DNA of 64,000 nt from Nectonema munidae (GCA_030549495.1 JAUIRK010000905.1:563001-627000), one strand, 5' to 3'; positions 23,793 to 34,929 are shown, counted from the first letter of the stretch. Notes: generated by a model from the sequence alone, not told the origin. A program made the numbers and translations.

Positions 23793-24951
23793 ACATAACT
23801 TATGATCTATAAAAAACCTATCAGCGCAAATCCCAATAATTAAAGTCAACTAATCTTTTGACAATTTCAGTACCACTAAAGTAATTTTTATTTGCTAACT
23901 TTGCTATGTATATCTCGGGGACTAAAACATAAAAAAGTCTAGAATCAGCTAAGAAAAATAGGGTATAAAAATGTATCACATAAACGATTCTATACCATAT
24001 ATACCCTGTTTTTATTATTTTTAATTTTTTATTTATCCTGTTTCGCATATTAAAAGCCATGGCTTGAATCAAATTTTTTCTCAAAAAATTGAACATAGCA
24101 GGAGGATTACTTGTATTCAAATGAGAGAACAAATTATTGAGTCTAAGCATTATATCAAAAAGGAATAAATTGTAGAAGTTTATTATCAAAAATAACTAAA
24201 CAAATTTATTCAAAAACTGTTTTTTCAGACTCTGCATCGTCTGCTTCAATTGACATGTTATTTAATTTTCAAAAAAAGTGTCAATCGCTTATATCAGAAA
24301 GATGGCATATATTTTTATTTTAAAAAAAATGAGCATGGCTTATACTGGGAGGATGACTTGTAATATCCCAAGAACGGTAGATAGAAATTTTATGTATAAA
24401 TTCTTTTACAAGTATATTTTTCTCCTTTTTAAAATTTAGTTTTGAAAAAAATCGTTAAATATGCTTTGGTTTGACTTAATTTTATACACACACACACTGA
24501 AATTTATTAAAAATGAGTAAAAATAAATTTGTAAAACATTTATACCCAAAATTTTTAAGTAATTAAAAAAGTAAAATTTGGCATTATATAAAATTAAAAA
24601 ATTATAAAAAAAAGTTCACTTTTCGAAAAAAAAATATAAAATAAAAACTTTTTAATGAGTTTAAAAGTTATAAATTATAGCGTAAATATATAAAAATTGT
24701 AATAATTTATTTGTCTATGAATTTACCACCCATCCATAAATTTGTCTGTCAATGAATTTACCTTCGACCAATTTACTTATCACGGAAATTTGTAAGGGCG
24801 AAAAATAAAATAGTGAAAAGAAATACATCAATCAAGATATGGGAAAAAAAGTTTAAAATGAAGATCAGAAACAAATAAATACGGAAGCGATTCATACGCA
24901 ATCTCTTTTGACTAAAAAAGAACAATAAAAGATATGGTGAATATTAATAGA
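23793..24951. other. AT-rich non-coding stretch
   Basis: A minus-strand frame of 122 codons (23821-24189) is open but has no recognisable family. A patch at 24710-24760 with AATTTACCTTCGACC resembles the right end of fold-back element C, but no left partner was found. Confidence 0.4.
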
Positions 24952-24959
24952 ATTTAGAC

Positions 24960-25249
24960 CAGTGGTTCTCAACCACTAATTTTGCGGCCCGCATAGCAAA
25001 GTTGCCGAAAAATAGGCTATAGCAATAACAGGATTTTTGATCTTTTGTTGTTGTAAAGTAATTTTTATCTATGATCTGCCCTTAAATATCATCTACACAC
25101 CATGTCCATGTGTCTATGGCAGTGGCAGATTTAGAGGGTGCAAACGGATAATCGCAATTTTTGAGTATATCAATTTTTGTTTTCTTACGGCCTTGTAGTG
25201 CAATGTTGGTTCTTAATTTCCTTTGTTAAAAAAAGGTTGAGAACCACTG
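24960..25249. mobile_element. hAT-type miniature transposon
   Basis: The element begins CAGTGGTTCTCAACC and ends with its exact inverse GGTTGAGAACCACTG. The flanking octamers are ATTTAGAC and ATTTAAAC, one difference apart, matching the 8-bp duplication made by hAT transposases. The CAGTGGTTCTCA terminus is a very common hAT end in animals. It is non-coding, 290 bp long, and lies about 110 bp beyond the 3' end of the RAD51C-like gene. Confidence 0.9.
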
Positions 25250-25356
25250 ATTTAAACAATAAAAGTGAACTAAAAACAAGCAATTGCTGTGTTGACTTTC
25301 TACAAAATAAAGAAAGAAAAGAGAAATTTTAAATAAAAAATGGATATTGCAAATTA

Positions 25357-26226
25357 TCATAGGTAATAGTCTCTGATGCCATCTTGAGAGACAATAAAAT
25401 CTGCAAAACAGCAACCAAGAGTATTTGGAGATTTTGTGGGATGAGCTGAGAACTTATTCTGCGAAGCCTGCTGAAAGTGGACGGAGAGTGCCGACATCTG
25501 CGCACACAACTCGCCCAAGTGGGGACGAACAAAGGTGACGCCGCTTTTTTCTTCTTGGCTCCTGATGTCCTGGTTCACGACGATAACGGCGACATTGCCA
25601 GAATACGCTAACTTATTGAGTAAATGGCCGATTTTAGTAAGGAAAGTAACTCTGTCTTTGTAGTGCAAATCAATCGATTTGAAAGGAAAAGAAATGCTGT
25701 CCAAAATGATTAGACCTATGTTATTCTCGGAGACAAAAGTATCTTCTTGAAGTAGGACTAGTACACTGAGAAGCTCGTAAACGCTTTTACATCTAAGCAG
25801 GTGAATGTTGGAGAGATAGTCTTGCCCACTTTTGCTCTGAATCCTTTCAACGGTCAAAGTTGATGTGACATTTTGACTTTTAGCGAGCACCTTACAGAAA
25901 GCAGGCATAGCGGTAGCAAAGTCCAGCAATCTGCTCGCTCGAAAGCTTCCTTCCGTGTCTATGTAAACGCAGCTTTTTCCCACACCCCTTAACTCACAGG
26001 GTATCTGAACGTTGACTGCCATTTGATAGCAGAACTGGCTTTTCGCACTACCGGAAGAGCCCCAAATTTGGGATACAAAGCCTAGGCGTAGACCCCCATT
26101 TCCAAATAAACGATCCAAGTCTTTGCTACACGTCACAATAGCGTTGGACTCATTTTCAAGCTTTAGTAATTCGAGACAACTTACGCCATTCTTTAACAAC
26201 AAATATTCCAATCGAGACTTTCCCAT
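25357..26226 (-). CDS. RAD51C: RAD51C-like RecA-family recombinase paralogue, intronless
   Basis: RAD51C is a RAD51 paralogue that acts in the nucleus with RAD51B/XRCC2 and XRCC3 complexes in homologous recombination. The 289-residue frame aligns by eye with human RAD51C from the segment CLELLKLENE onward. Strong matches include VNVQIPCELRGVGKSCVYID, TEGSFRASRLLDFATA and the C-terminal TKSP...DGIRD region. Walker A is at residues 56-63 (GSSGSAKS), Walker B at 172-176 (LIILD) and a VVNQD motif at 217-220. Two oddities stand out. The residue before the Walker A lysine is alanine instead of glycine, as in MCM helicases. The N-terminal helical domain of about 80 residues in vertebrate RAD51C is absent. 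No intron interrupts the frame. A missing 5' exon is possible but was not found. Confidence 0.85.
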   Translation of the reverse strand: MGKSRLEYLLLKNGVSCLELLKLENESNAIVTCSKDLDRLFGNGGLRLGFVSQIWGSSGSAKSQFCYQMAVNVQIPCELRGVGKSCVYIDTEGSFRASRLLDFATAMPAFCKVLAKSQNVTSTLTVERIQSKSGQDYLSNIHLLRCKSVYELLSVLVLLQEDTFVSENNIGLIILDSISFPFKSIDLHYKDRVTFLTKIGHLLNKLAYSGNVAVIVVNQDIRSQEEKSGVTFVRPHLGELCAQMSALSVHFQQASQNKFSAHPTKSPNTLGCCFADFIVSQDGIRDYYL

Positions 26227-26355
26227 AAAAAATTTAGACCTTAATTAATTATGAACATTCTTGAAGTTTTGTGCACAAATTAAATAAGATTTACTTCAAG
26301 GTCTTTGCATGCAAAAAATTAAGTAAATCAAAATTGCGTATTTACTGCATATACA

Positions 26356-26556
26356 TTATAAAATAACATATATTGTGTTTAAATATTTAACAAATTCAAC
26401 TACTCCACTGAAAAAGCTATTTAACAAACGAGTTAGGTGTCGCGGGGTGCTTTCATCAAGAATGCGCAATTTCGCAGCTTGTGTCGCATATTGAAAAAAG
26501 AAGGTTTGATGCTGGACCGATCGCAAAGCCTCGTGATATCGAAGCCGAGCATCCAT
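26356..26556 (-). CDS. Small open frame of unknown function upstream of RAD51C-like gene
   Basis: A 66-codon frame on the same strand as the RAD51C-like gene starts 130 bp upstream of it. Its first 45 residues (containing LRYHEALRSVQHQTFFFQYA) come from DNA much less AT-rich than the surroundings, which suggests coding or former coding. The last 20 residues are AT-rich and hydrophobic. Within it, tttttcag looks like a splice acceptor, and GGTAAG upstream looks like a donor, so it may be part of a spliced gene. No family was recognised. It could be a short independent gene, an exon or a relic. Confidence 0.35.
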   Translation of the reverse strand: MDARLRYHEALRSVQHQTFFFQYATQAAKLRILDESTPRHLTRLLNSFFSGVVEFVKYLNTIYVIL

Positions 26557-26599
26557 ACAACCCCTTACCCATGACCTCTTTTTTAAACGAGTTATCTAA

Positions 26600-28047
26600 C
26601 TAGGAAACTTTTTGACTGATTAAATACTTCAAAAGTAAAAGACAATTAAGTTAAATATTTGAGTATATCTGATAGGTTGTGATACGATATTATGCTGGAA
26701 ATTTTCATTTATGAAAATACCAAAGAACTCCATAAAATCCCGTTCCCCTGTTCTAAGCAAAGTAAGTTCGTTCTAAGCTAAGGCATTCTATAGAATGTAT
26801 GGGGCGTATACAACCTCAAACACATTCAGAAAAGTAAAAGGAGCCAAAGGTGTTCAAAATATTTATTACAATATGATAATGAATTGTGACATTACATATT
26901 TTTTAAGACAAAGACCTTTCATATTTTAACATTTTGTTTTACAATTACATTTTAAAAAGGCGTGCATGTTACCTCTGGATTGTAAATGGAAATTGATCTT
27001 AATGCCTTAAATATTTATTCTTCCAGTTACAGATTGGATTCTTAGGATCCTCGCATTTAACTCTTTTAAGCTCGGAATTTTGTTCGTACTAGTAGAGATC
27101 ATCTTCGTGATAAGCGAATAACAGGAAGTAAATCGCCTCTACTTATGTCAACGTCAGAAACAGTGACACGCACAGCAACTTTTATTCATATCGAAGAAAT
27201 ATTTTATTTCAATCCATTTTATTCATTTTCAACAACCATTATTTCAAAATGATTTAATAGGTCAAAATCATATAGTGTCTTCGATTTAGTCACTTCTTAG
27301 CCTTTGTTATGTTCTTAGCTGTTTTCGTAATCAGAAGTAATTAGAAAAAAAGTTTTCAGCAGTAGTGCATCTTATGTTTGCTAAAAATGTCGTCTTATAT
27401 CATTGATCATTTGTATTAGGTATTGAGATGAGTAAGGTACATCATATTTTATCAAATTCTTGCTCCCTTATTTTGTATCTTTAAATTTTTGTTCAAAATT
27501 AAGACATTCAAAAACACAAAGTAGCATAGCATCTATTAGTTAGACGGATGAAACTTTTGAAGGTTTAAACAAGTAAACGAAAAAGAAGACCTGCTTTTTC
27601 GACAATTTCCAAATTATTCTTTTTTTTATTATTAAATATCGAAAATTTTGGTAAAACTGACTTGAATACTGCCTAATTTTCATAATCATATTTCATTGTT
27701 TTCATTTTTTCCTCACACATTCTTCTACGTTTTCCGTATATCAAAAAGGATTAATAATAATCCAAAGAAATCATTTAGCTTTTAATTAAACGTATAAATA
27801 GCATAAAACACTAACTAAATAACTCACTTGGACAAAAACAAATTTAATTTGAGGGTGTTAATTTATACACTTAACTTACAAAGTAAGCTAATTAACTATT
27901 TTTTTGTAATTCACCCAATAACTCAATAAACTCCATTAATTTTAAATTAGTCTTTTTCATTTTTATTCTCTTCTAACACTTCATATTAGTTTATATTTAA
28001 GCACATCTCTAAAAAGCTCCCAATTGCTTTTAATTTCAAGTTTCATA
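26600..28047. other. AT-rich non-coding stretch
   Basis: Nothing recognisable was found between the small open frame and the left end of the Tigger element. Confidence 0.5.
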
Positions 28048-28407
28048 TACAGTGGTAACTCGGTCTTCGACCACAATTCGTTCCTACAATGTGTTCGAAA
28101 ACCGATTTGGTCGAATACCGAATCACTTATTCCCACAAGAAATAATGTAAAAGCAAATAATCCGTTCTCAAACACCAAATCAACTGTACTGTTCATGTAT
28201 GTAGGAATTTGTACAAACAAACCAATAGTCAACAACCAAAATACTACTGTATTACTAAAAGGAAAAATGTTTATTCATAACGTATAAGTGAATAATAGAG
28301 CAAGTTGCTACTCAAAAGTAGAGCCCTCTTCTATAGTAACATTTTTGGAATCACAGTTTTCACTTTGTTCTCCAACTTATCTCTGTTTTTTCGGCTCGGG
28401 CAGGATT

Positions 28408-28476
28408 TACTTCGGAGTATCTGTCCTTTTCACTAAAAATTTTTTAGTCGTTTGTTGTTTTTGTCTGCTCTTTAAT
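28408..28476 (-). pseudogene. C-terminal end of Tigger transposase beyond the LINE insertion
   Basis: On the minus strand this reads SRQKQQTTKKFLVKRTDTPK and then a stop at 28408-28410. Joined to the segment ending at 31026, it restores the usual Tigger ending KILKSRQKQ...FLVKR, which shows that the two pieces were one frame before the LINE inserted. Confidence 0.85.
28465..28476. repeat. Target-site duplication, LINE 3' side
   Basis: The minus-strand sequence ATTAAAGAGCAG is identical to that at 31026-31037. It lies directly after the (GAT)n tail of the LINE. Confidence 0.9.
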
Positions 28477-31025
28477 CATCATCATCGATTTTGCCTTCTA
28501 GGTCTGGTTATTGTTCCCAAAGAGTCCGGGTCAACCAGTTTCCTGCAACAACTACGCCATTTCATTCTTTCTTTAGCATCACTTCGCACAAGCTTTCTTT
28601 TTTCCATATCGTTGTGAATCACTTCATTCCATGCTTTCGTTGGTCTTCCTCTCTCCATCAATCAATCCATCTTTTATCTTCTTTAGAACGTTCCCTTCGG
28701 ACATCCTTTCGACATGACCAAACCAACGTAATCTATTCTCTTCTAAATGCACTTCTATATCCTCAATTCCAATTTTCTTTCTCAACACATCGTTGGCAAT
28801 CCTATCTTTCAGCGTCTTTCCGCACATCATCCTAATCATTCTCATCTCAGTTGTTTGTAGCCTTCTCGTGTCAGCCTTCTTCACCACCCAGCATTCAGAA
28901 CCGTAACAAATCGTACTTCTAACACAAACTTTATACAGTCTTGCTTTTAGTTCGTCAGATAAAAAATTTCCACACAGTAAGCGAGATAATTCCTTGAACT
29001 TTTTCCAAACAAAGCCACTCAGTGCAGAAAGAGAGCCCTTTATAGAGGAACATCTTTTGTGAACCCACTTATTACACGTCGTACATAAAATGGCTTTTCT
29101 CATTACCTTCAGTCCACATAATGAACAGGGGTCGACACTACTCACTTCCCTGACACCATTAGTTTTAATACTCACGATCATCACTTTGGTCTTTGCTACA
29201 TTTATTTTTAATCCTTTGCTTTCAAGTGCTCTTTTCCATTCGGTATACTTAACATTCAACTCATCCAAACGATCACCTACAACTACCAAATCATTAGCAT
29301 ACAAAAATTCACGATTATTTTTCGGGATTTCCGAGCTCAGAGCGTCTATCACTATGATAAACAACAAAGGACTTATTACAGACCCTTGATGAACGCCAAC
29401 ATTTATTTTAAACCACACTGAAAGCTCACCTTCGATACGCACTGCTGTTCTTGAATCTCAATACATTTCCATTATTGCGTTCACTTCAAACTCAGGTATA
29501 CCCTTCTTTCTTATGACCAACGTATAACATTCCTAGGAACTGAATCAAAAGCCTTCTCAAGATCGACAAACGCTATATACAATTCTTTTCCAACTCTCAA
29601 ATACTTCTCAATCAGTTGCCTCATTATGAAAATTGCGTTTATAGTGCCTTTTCCTGGTGTAACCCCATTTGCAGATCATCAATATCAACTTTCGCTCTGA
29701 TCCTACCTTCAAACACTCTTTCCAAATCCTTCATACCGTGCTCCAGCATTTTCAGACTTCTGTAATTCTTACACTCTTTTGCATCGCCTTTCCTCTTGTA
29801 CAACGGAACTAAAACGCTTTTTCTCCAACTTTCTGGCATTTTTTCTCCATTCATCATTCAATTTCCAATCTAACTCATTTTCCAATTGACACATCTCAAT
29901 CATTTCAATAGGTACACCACTTGGGTCAGCCGACTTACCATGCTTCATCTTCAATATAGTGGCATTTATCTCCTCTGCTGTTATTAGCCTTACTGGACAA
30001 TATTGTTACTGGAAGAAATTTTCATTATTGTAAAGTTCTTCACAGTATCCTTTCCATGTTTTCAATCTGTGTTCTAGATCAAGATGTTTGTTTCCATTTT
30101 TATCTGATATGCAAGGCACGCCAACAATATCTTTTTCATTTCTAGTGCTGTGTTTTGCCATTTTAAAAAGACTTTTATCATTCTTTCTTCTGGTCTCAAA
30201 TTCTTATAATTCCTTTTTAACTTCGTCAGTCATTGCCCTCCTAATGACCTTTTTTGCCTATTTCCTGCTCTCCACATAATCCTTTCTAGCTAACTCCGTT
30301 TTTACTCTACGCCCATTTTTGTATTTCGATTTCTTATTTTTAACTGCATTCTTAACATCCTGGTCATTCCACCACCAACTTTCTTTCTCCTCTAGATTTC
30401 GAGACGCCGCACATTTCAAACATTTTTAAAACCTTCTCTTTCTCCCGCAATTGGCCTCTTCCAACCGTTGTTCTTCTCTAACAAACTTTTCCTTTTTTTT
30501 TTTTTTTTATTTTCCTTTCTTTTTCTTTTTCTTTTTTTTTTTTAATAAATTTTATATTTTTTTCCTCTTTTTTTTTTTTTTTTTTAAAAAATATATTCCA
30601 AAAAAAAAAAATTTTTTAAAAAACCTCCCCTCTCACCAAGAACAAAGCACTTACCCTTTACCTTCATCATCACTTCAGTCAAACAATCGTAAAACTCCAC
30701 TTTTTTTTCTAAACTAAGACCAACCTGTGGTGCGTAGGCAGATACAAATGTCACCACTTCTTCGTAAACAGCCATCTCCATAATAATTACTCTACTTGAC
30801 ACTCTTCTAACACTGACAATCTTTTCAAGCCAATCCTGATGAACCATTAGACCAACTCCGCCTTGTCCTACTTTGTTTCCAATCCAGTACAATTTGTATC
30901 CGTGCTCACCTGCTCTAATCATCCGCGTCCCTTCTTTCTTATATCTCACTTCCTGAAGACATGCAACAATTACTTTTCTTTCTACAAGCATATTCACCAC
31001 TTCAGCACTTCTACCTACAAGCGAA
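28477..31025 (-). mobile_element. RTE-like LINE, 5'-truncated, inserted in Tigger
   Basis: Minus strand, from 31025 downward. The apurinic-type endonuclease begins SLVGRSAEVVNMLVERK and continues with CLQEVRYKKEGTRMI and VSAYAPQVG, the pattern often annotated as craniofacial development protein 2-like. After a linker comes the reverse transcriptase: KHGKSADPSGVPIEMIE, VHQGSVISPLLFIIVIDAL and LYANDLVVVGD, where the usual ADD box reads AND. A zinc-finger insert CSLCGLKVM...CTTCNKWVHKRC follows. The tail contains RLRWFGHVERM and ends DPDSLGTITRPRRQNR at a (GAT)n tract. Frameshifts, stops and a homopolymer patch (30490-30625) make it inactive. A 12-bp target duplication bounds it. Confidence 0.85.
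30490..30625. other. Homopolymer patch inside the LINE
   Basis: T runs, then an A run and another T run, replace the end of the endonuclease domain after KGKCFVLG. The pattern is like that at 13742-13916 and may be a sequencing or assembly fault rather than a real insertion. Confidence 0.5.
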
Positions 31026-31037
31026 CTGCTCTTTAAT
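31026..31037. repeat. Target-site duplication, LINE 5' side
   Basis: The minus-strand sequence ATTAAAGAGCAG encodes the LKS of KILKS in the Tigger transposase and is repeated at 28465-28476. A 12-bp duplication is normal for LINE insertion. Confidence 0.9.
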
Positions 31038-31810
31038 ATTTTTTTAAAATGAGTCATCACCTCATTGAACATGTTTACTGTTCTGTTTGTAGTCACCGTG
31101 TTTGTGTGATACTTTTCTACAAAATTTTGCAGCTCACTCCATTTTGAAATCATTTCTTTAATTTGAGCACTTGAAACATTTCTATCCTCATCTTTTTCTT
31201 CATTCGCATCCTCGATTTTTTCCTGCTCCTTTTGAAGGTGTTCAAGATCTTCTGTAGTTAGCTCGATAAAATGGTCTTGCACAAGCTCTTCGATATCAGC
31301 AGCGCTTACCTCCAATCCCATACTTTGCTCTATAATTATGATGTCATAGATGATAGAATCATCAATTTGTTTAGGTTCAACCCTAGAAGAACCAGAGTCT
31401 GCTTCAAATCCATCAAAACCTTGTTCAATTAAATATTCTGGCCATAGTTTCTTCCAAACAGAATTCATTGTTCTGCAGCTTACTTGGTTCCATGCATCTT
31501 CGATGAGATTGATAGCATTCAAAATATGGAAATGATCCTTCCAAAACCCTTTTAGAGTTAATTTAGTTTGATTTGTAATTTTAAAACACCTACAAAACAA
31601 GCCTTTGATGTACAATTCCTTGAAATTTAAAATCACCTGTTGGTCGATTGGCTGTAATATTTAAGTTGTGTTAGGTGGAAAAAATCTAACTTGAATAAAA
31701 TCAAAGGAGCATTGTCAAGTAGCAAAAGGCATTTTAGTTGCAACCTTTTTTCTTGAAAATATTTTTTAACACTTGGAGCAAAAACTTGAAGTATATTTAG
31801 GTAAATTGCT
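31038..31810 (-). pseudogene. Tigger transposase, DDE end and C-terminal region
   Basis: The minus strand holds FAPSVKKYFQEKRLQLKCLL and DNAP (about 31810-31710), then a frame change, then an uninterrupted frame from 31636. That frame reads WNQVSCRTMNSVWKKLWPEY, an acidic stretch, and IKEMISKWSELQNFVEKYH. These match the CENP-B/jerky-type transposase C-terminus. From 31636 the frame runs straight into the LINE endonuclease, giving a 350-codon chimeric open frame with no biological meaning as a unit. Confidence 0.85.
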
Positions 31811-32539
31811 TTTCATTACATTATTTCGCTAATACTCTAGGGTTATCTGAGTGATAAACCAAGAGCGGCTTGGCTTAAATTTGATAAAAATGTCATTTTA
31901 TGAGCAGGTAAAAGAAAGAAAACGTATGTGACAAGTGTAAATTATAAAAAATGAGAGTATGCTTTATTATGTTCAAGAATGATTATTATATATGCTATGC
32001 GCACTGTTAGTGTATATAATGTGTAAATGTGTTATCAATTCCACGTGTACGTTTTAAATAAATATTGGATGCCAGTTGTTCATCTGTGTCCATCTATTAA
32101 CTTGTGTGTTAAATGAGAAGAAATAAGATTGTAATGCTCTTCTATGCAACATTAAAACTTATTAATTATTATTTCTACGTGTTACTATTCTTTGAAAATT
32201 TGCGTTCATCACGTGTTTGGGTGCTGGCTGAATACCCAATTCTCTTCGAAAACTGAAACAATTTTTGTCTGGTTTTTTGGTGGAAAACCGAATTGTACGA
32301 GTACCGAGACGTTCGAAAAACGAGGTTCCACTGTAATTACTTTCAACCTCATCTGATAGTTTTTCTTATTTTGGAGTTAGAAGAAATTTTTCGAAAAAAA
32401 TTATATAGCCTACATGTAATCAATGTTCACTTGTCCTTTTCGTTTTCTTATCTTAATTGTCATAAGTTTTTTATTTTATTCAGTTAACTTTAGATACGTT
32501 TTTAAATGTATTTGGATCAGAATTTTTACAGGAAATAGA

Positions 32540-33390
32540 GGAAGATGCCAAGCATTAAGTAAAAATAGGTCTGCATCAAGGTTCGGCATTGAGTCCCTTA
32601 TTGTTTATGTTGGTTGTGGATGAACTATCGAATTATTTAAAAAAGGAAGACTAGAGGGGAACTTTTATTTGCTGACGATCTAGCGATATTGGCAGACAAC
32701 AAAGAACAACTTGGAAAGAGAATTTTAAAATGGCAAGAGAGTTTGAAGAAATATGGGCTAAAGATGAATGCTGAAAAGACGGAGATCATGATATGTAGCA
32801 AAAATGATGATATTAAGTGCAATTAGAAGATAGATACGGGAATAAGCTGAAATAGGTAAAAAAAATTCAAATACTTGGGAACCCAAATTATGGATAATGG
32901 AAGCTGTGAAAGGGACGTCCAGGCAAGAGTCAATGCCAGCCGGTTAAAATGGAAAGAGGTTAAAGCGATCATCAGTGATAAAAAAAAATAGCAATGGAAC
33001 TCAAAGCGAAGATTTACACCACAATTGTTCGACCGGGCTTAACATATGGTTGTGAATGCTGGAGCTTGAAGAAAAAAGATGAAAGAAAATTAAAGGCAAC
33101 TGAAATGAATATGCTTAGAAGAATGATGGGGGTAACTCTAAGAGACAAAAAAAGAAATGAGGGAATTAGAAGAAAGACGGGAGTTGAGATGTGTGCTAGC
33201 TGTAGCAGAACGTAAACTGCAGTGGTACGGACATATTTTAAGGAAGAAGCAAGACGATGTGGTGCGCCAAGTTTTGGAAAAGAAAGTGAGTGAAGAAAGA
33301 AACAGAGGGAGACAACGAAAAAGTATGAGCAGTGGAGAGAGCGGATCTCAGCCACCGACCCCCAACTTGGGGACAAGGTGTAGGCAAAGA
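32540..33390 (+). mobile_element. LINE fragment (RTE-like reverse transcriptase and tail)
   Basis: Plus strand. Reverse transcriptase motifs are GLHQGSALSPLLFMLVVDEL, LLFADDLAILADN (active-site FADD present) and MNAEKTEIMICSKN, followed by FKYLGTQIMDNGSCERDVQA. The tail has LTYGCECWSLKKKDERKLKA, RRMMGVTLRDKKR and LQWYGHILRKKQDD. It ends with RERISATDPQLGDKV and a stop. At least three frameshifts break it. Endonuclease and N-terminal parts are absent. It starts about 200 bp beyond the Tigger right end and belongs to the same broad group as the LINE inside Tigger, but is a different family. Confidence 0.8.
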
Positions 33391-34080
33391 GGAAGATGCT
33401 CAAGCAAACGTATTTCAGTATCCAATACAACAATATTTGCTGTGGCAAATCTAAGCATGTCCAGACTAGAAAAATTAATTTTTATAATTTAAAAAGATTT
33501 TATAACTTTAATATTTTTTGAAAACGAGTCAAATAAATTCGCATGCAAACTTTTGTAAAATCGTAAAGGGTTTACCTAATTGAATTTTTTTTAAAATGAT
33601 AACTTCTGAGATTTTCCCTTCAAGAATTTAATCCTGATCTAAAAAATATCAAAGATAAATAACTTATGTCCATTTTCAATCGATTTAAATTCTGATATCT
33701 AACTAAAACCCAATCTCAGTCCCGGAAGAAAGTTAAAATCATCATTTTAGATTAAATAAAACAAATTACATAATTAGACTTTGTATATAAAGCACTAACA
33801 GAATCTTTGAATAAAAGTATGGCCCAAACGTGTTACAAGTTCTCAAAAAGTGTTTTCGATTTTAAGAAAATGACATAACAAATTTTTCCTTTGGAAAAGG
33901 GAACTTTAACAAGAAAGTTTATTATATTCACAAATAGCGCATATAAGGATGCATATAATGCATATGGAGCATATGCAATGAAAGTATTTTAAAAGTACTG
34001 AGCTGAAAATACAGAGGTTCTTTATTAAATAATCGAATCTTATCAAAGTCTAAAAAGGTACAAGAAAAATTTATTAAATC
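33391..34080. other. Non-coding AT-rich DNA
   Basis: Nothing recognisable between the LINE fragment and the GET1 gene's 3' side. Confidence 0.5.
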
Positions 34081-34081
34081 A

Positions 34082-34087
34082 TTTATT
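34082..34087 (-). promoter_or_regulatory. Polyadenylation signal of the GET1-like gene
   Basis: AATAAA on the minus strand lies about 90 bp beyond the stop codon of the GET1-like gene. A second hexamer follows a few bases further on. Confidence 0.45.
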
Positions 34088-34176
34088 TTGGGTGTACGAT
34101 ATAAAATTGATGATCGTTATCTGCAAAAAATGTATCTTTGCTTGGATGAAATAATTGGTAAAAAAAAAAAGAATTA

Positions 34177-34689
34177 TCATCTATCAAAGAAGCTGAAAAA
34201 TTGTGCAGAAAATTGATTACAGATGAATAAGCAAGGCATGACAGTCAAACTGCATTCCTCACCCTCTTTACCAGAAAGAATGAAAGAAAGGGGGTAAAAG
34301 TAGTGACACATTGGGATGGCGCTTATCACGGCCTTCGTCCTAAACAAAAAGAAACACAACGCGTATGCCGCAAACTTGAAGAAGTACAGGATAGAGGTGT
34401 AGTATGCAGAAGTGTGCAAGTCTCGCTGCGAAGAGTGCTTCGATTGGATCGCAATCTCTATTTCAAGCTTCTTGATTTGGCGATCCAGTAGAAAGTATTT
34501 GGCAAATTCATCCACCGCACTAATCTCAACTAACTCCTTTTTCATGTCAAATAACGATTCTCTTTTTTTTCGCAAGCTTCGTTGCCCATGTGCGTTATTC
34601 GTGAAAAAGGTTTGAAGGAGGTTTTTAAAGTGAGAGAAAAATTCCATCAAAATTGAGAAAAAAAGAATAGAGAAAAAGTAAAAATACAT
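34177..34689 (-). CDS. GET1: GET1/WRB-like receptor subunit for tail-anchored protein insertion, intronless
   Basis: GET1 (WRB) sits in the endoplasmic reticulum membrane with CAMLG and receives tail-anchored proteins from the GET3 ATPase. The 170-residue frame matches the family in length (human 174) and layout. A first membrane segment is at about residues 2-20. A charged coiled coil at about 38-85 carries the best match, MKKELVEISAVDEFAKYFLL against human MKQELSTVNMMDEFARYARL. A second membrane segment is at about 97-116 and a third at about 150-167 (CLFICNQF against human ILVCNKV). The start has a purine at -3 and the N-terminal segment expected of the family. No intron is seen. The third membrane segment is poorly conserved, so function is inferred. 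Confidence 0.75.
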   Translation of the reverse strand: MYFYFFSILFFSILMEFFSHFKNLLQTFFTNNAHGQRSLRKKRESLFDMKKELVEISAVDEFAKYFLLDRQIKKLEIEIAIQSKHSSQRDLHTSAYYTSILYFFKFAAYALCFFLFRTKAVISAIPMCHYFYPLSFILSGKEGEECSLTVMPCLFICNQFSAQFFSFFDR

Positions 34690-34929
34690 TTTGAAAACGA
34701 GTGATGCTAATTACATCCTTTCTTTAATGTCAGGAGCTGAAAAATCTAAAAGGATTAAAAATATTTTTCAAGGAACAAATATATTTCATTTTAACCAAGA
34801 ATAAAATTATAAAACAAAATTCTCTACTGCAAAATGAAAATATATTTAAAATACTCAATAACCCAATCTCACATGCAAATCAATCATTTCGAAAGCCAAT
34901 AAACTCATTCGAAAAATGCATAACGAACC

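Larger units (their letters stand above)
28050..32333 (-). mobile_element. Tigger (pogo-type) DNA transposon, split by a LINE
   Basis: The left end starts CAGTGGTAACTCGGTCTTCG and the right end is the inverse of CAGTGGAACCTCGTTTTTCG. TA lies on both sides (28048-28049 and 32334-32335), as expected for Tc1/mariner-superfamily elements. The transposase runs on the minus strand. Present parts are the end of the DDE domain (about 31800-31640, with CLLLLDNAP), then KGFWKDHFHILNAINLIEDA and the C-terminal tail. The N-terminal DNA-binding part is missing. The frame is broken at least once. A 2.55-kb LINE sits within the last codons. Confidence 0.9.

Noticed and set aside
23821-24189. 122-codon minus-strand frame as a gene
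   Set aside because: No recognisable domain and no compositional contrast with its surroundings.
24700-24760. A sixth GGT...ACC fold-back element ending at GACC
   Set aside because: The right end resembles element C, but no left end or flanking duplication could be found.
30584-31636. 350-codon minus-strand frame as one gene
   Set aside because: It is the chance in-frame joining of a Tigger transposase C-terminus and a LINE endonuclease across an insertion site.
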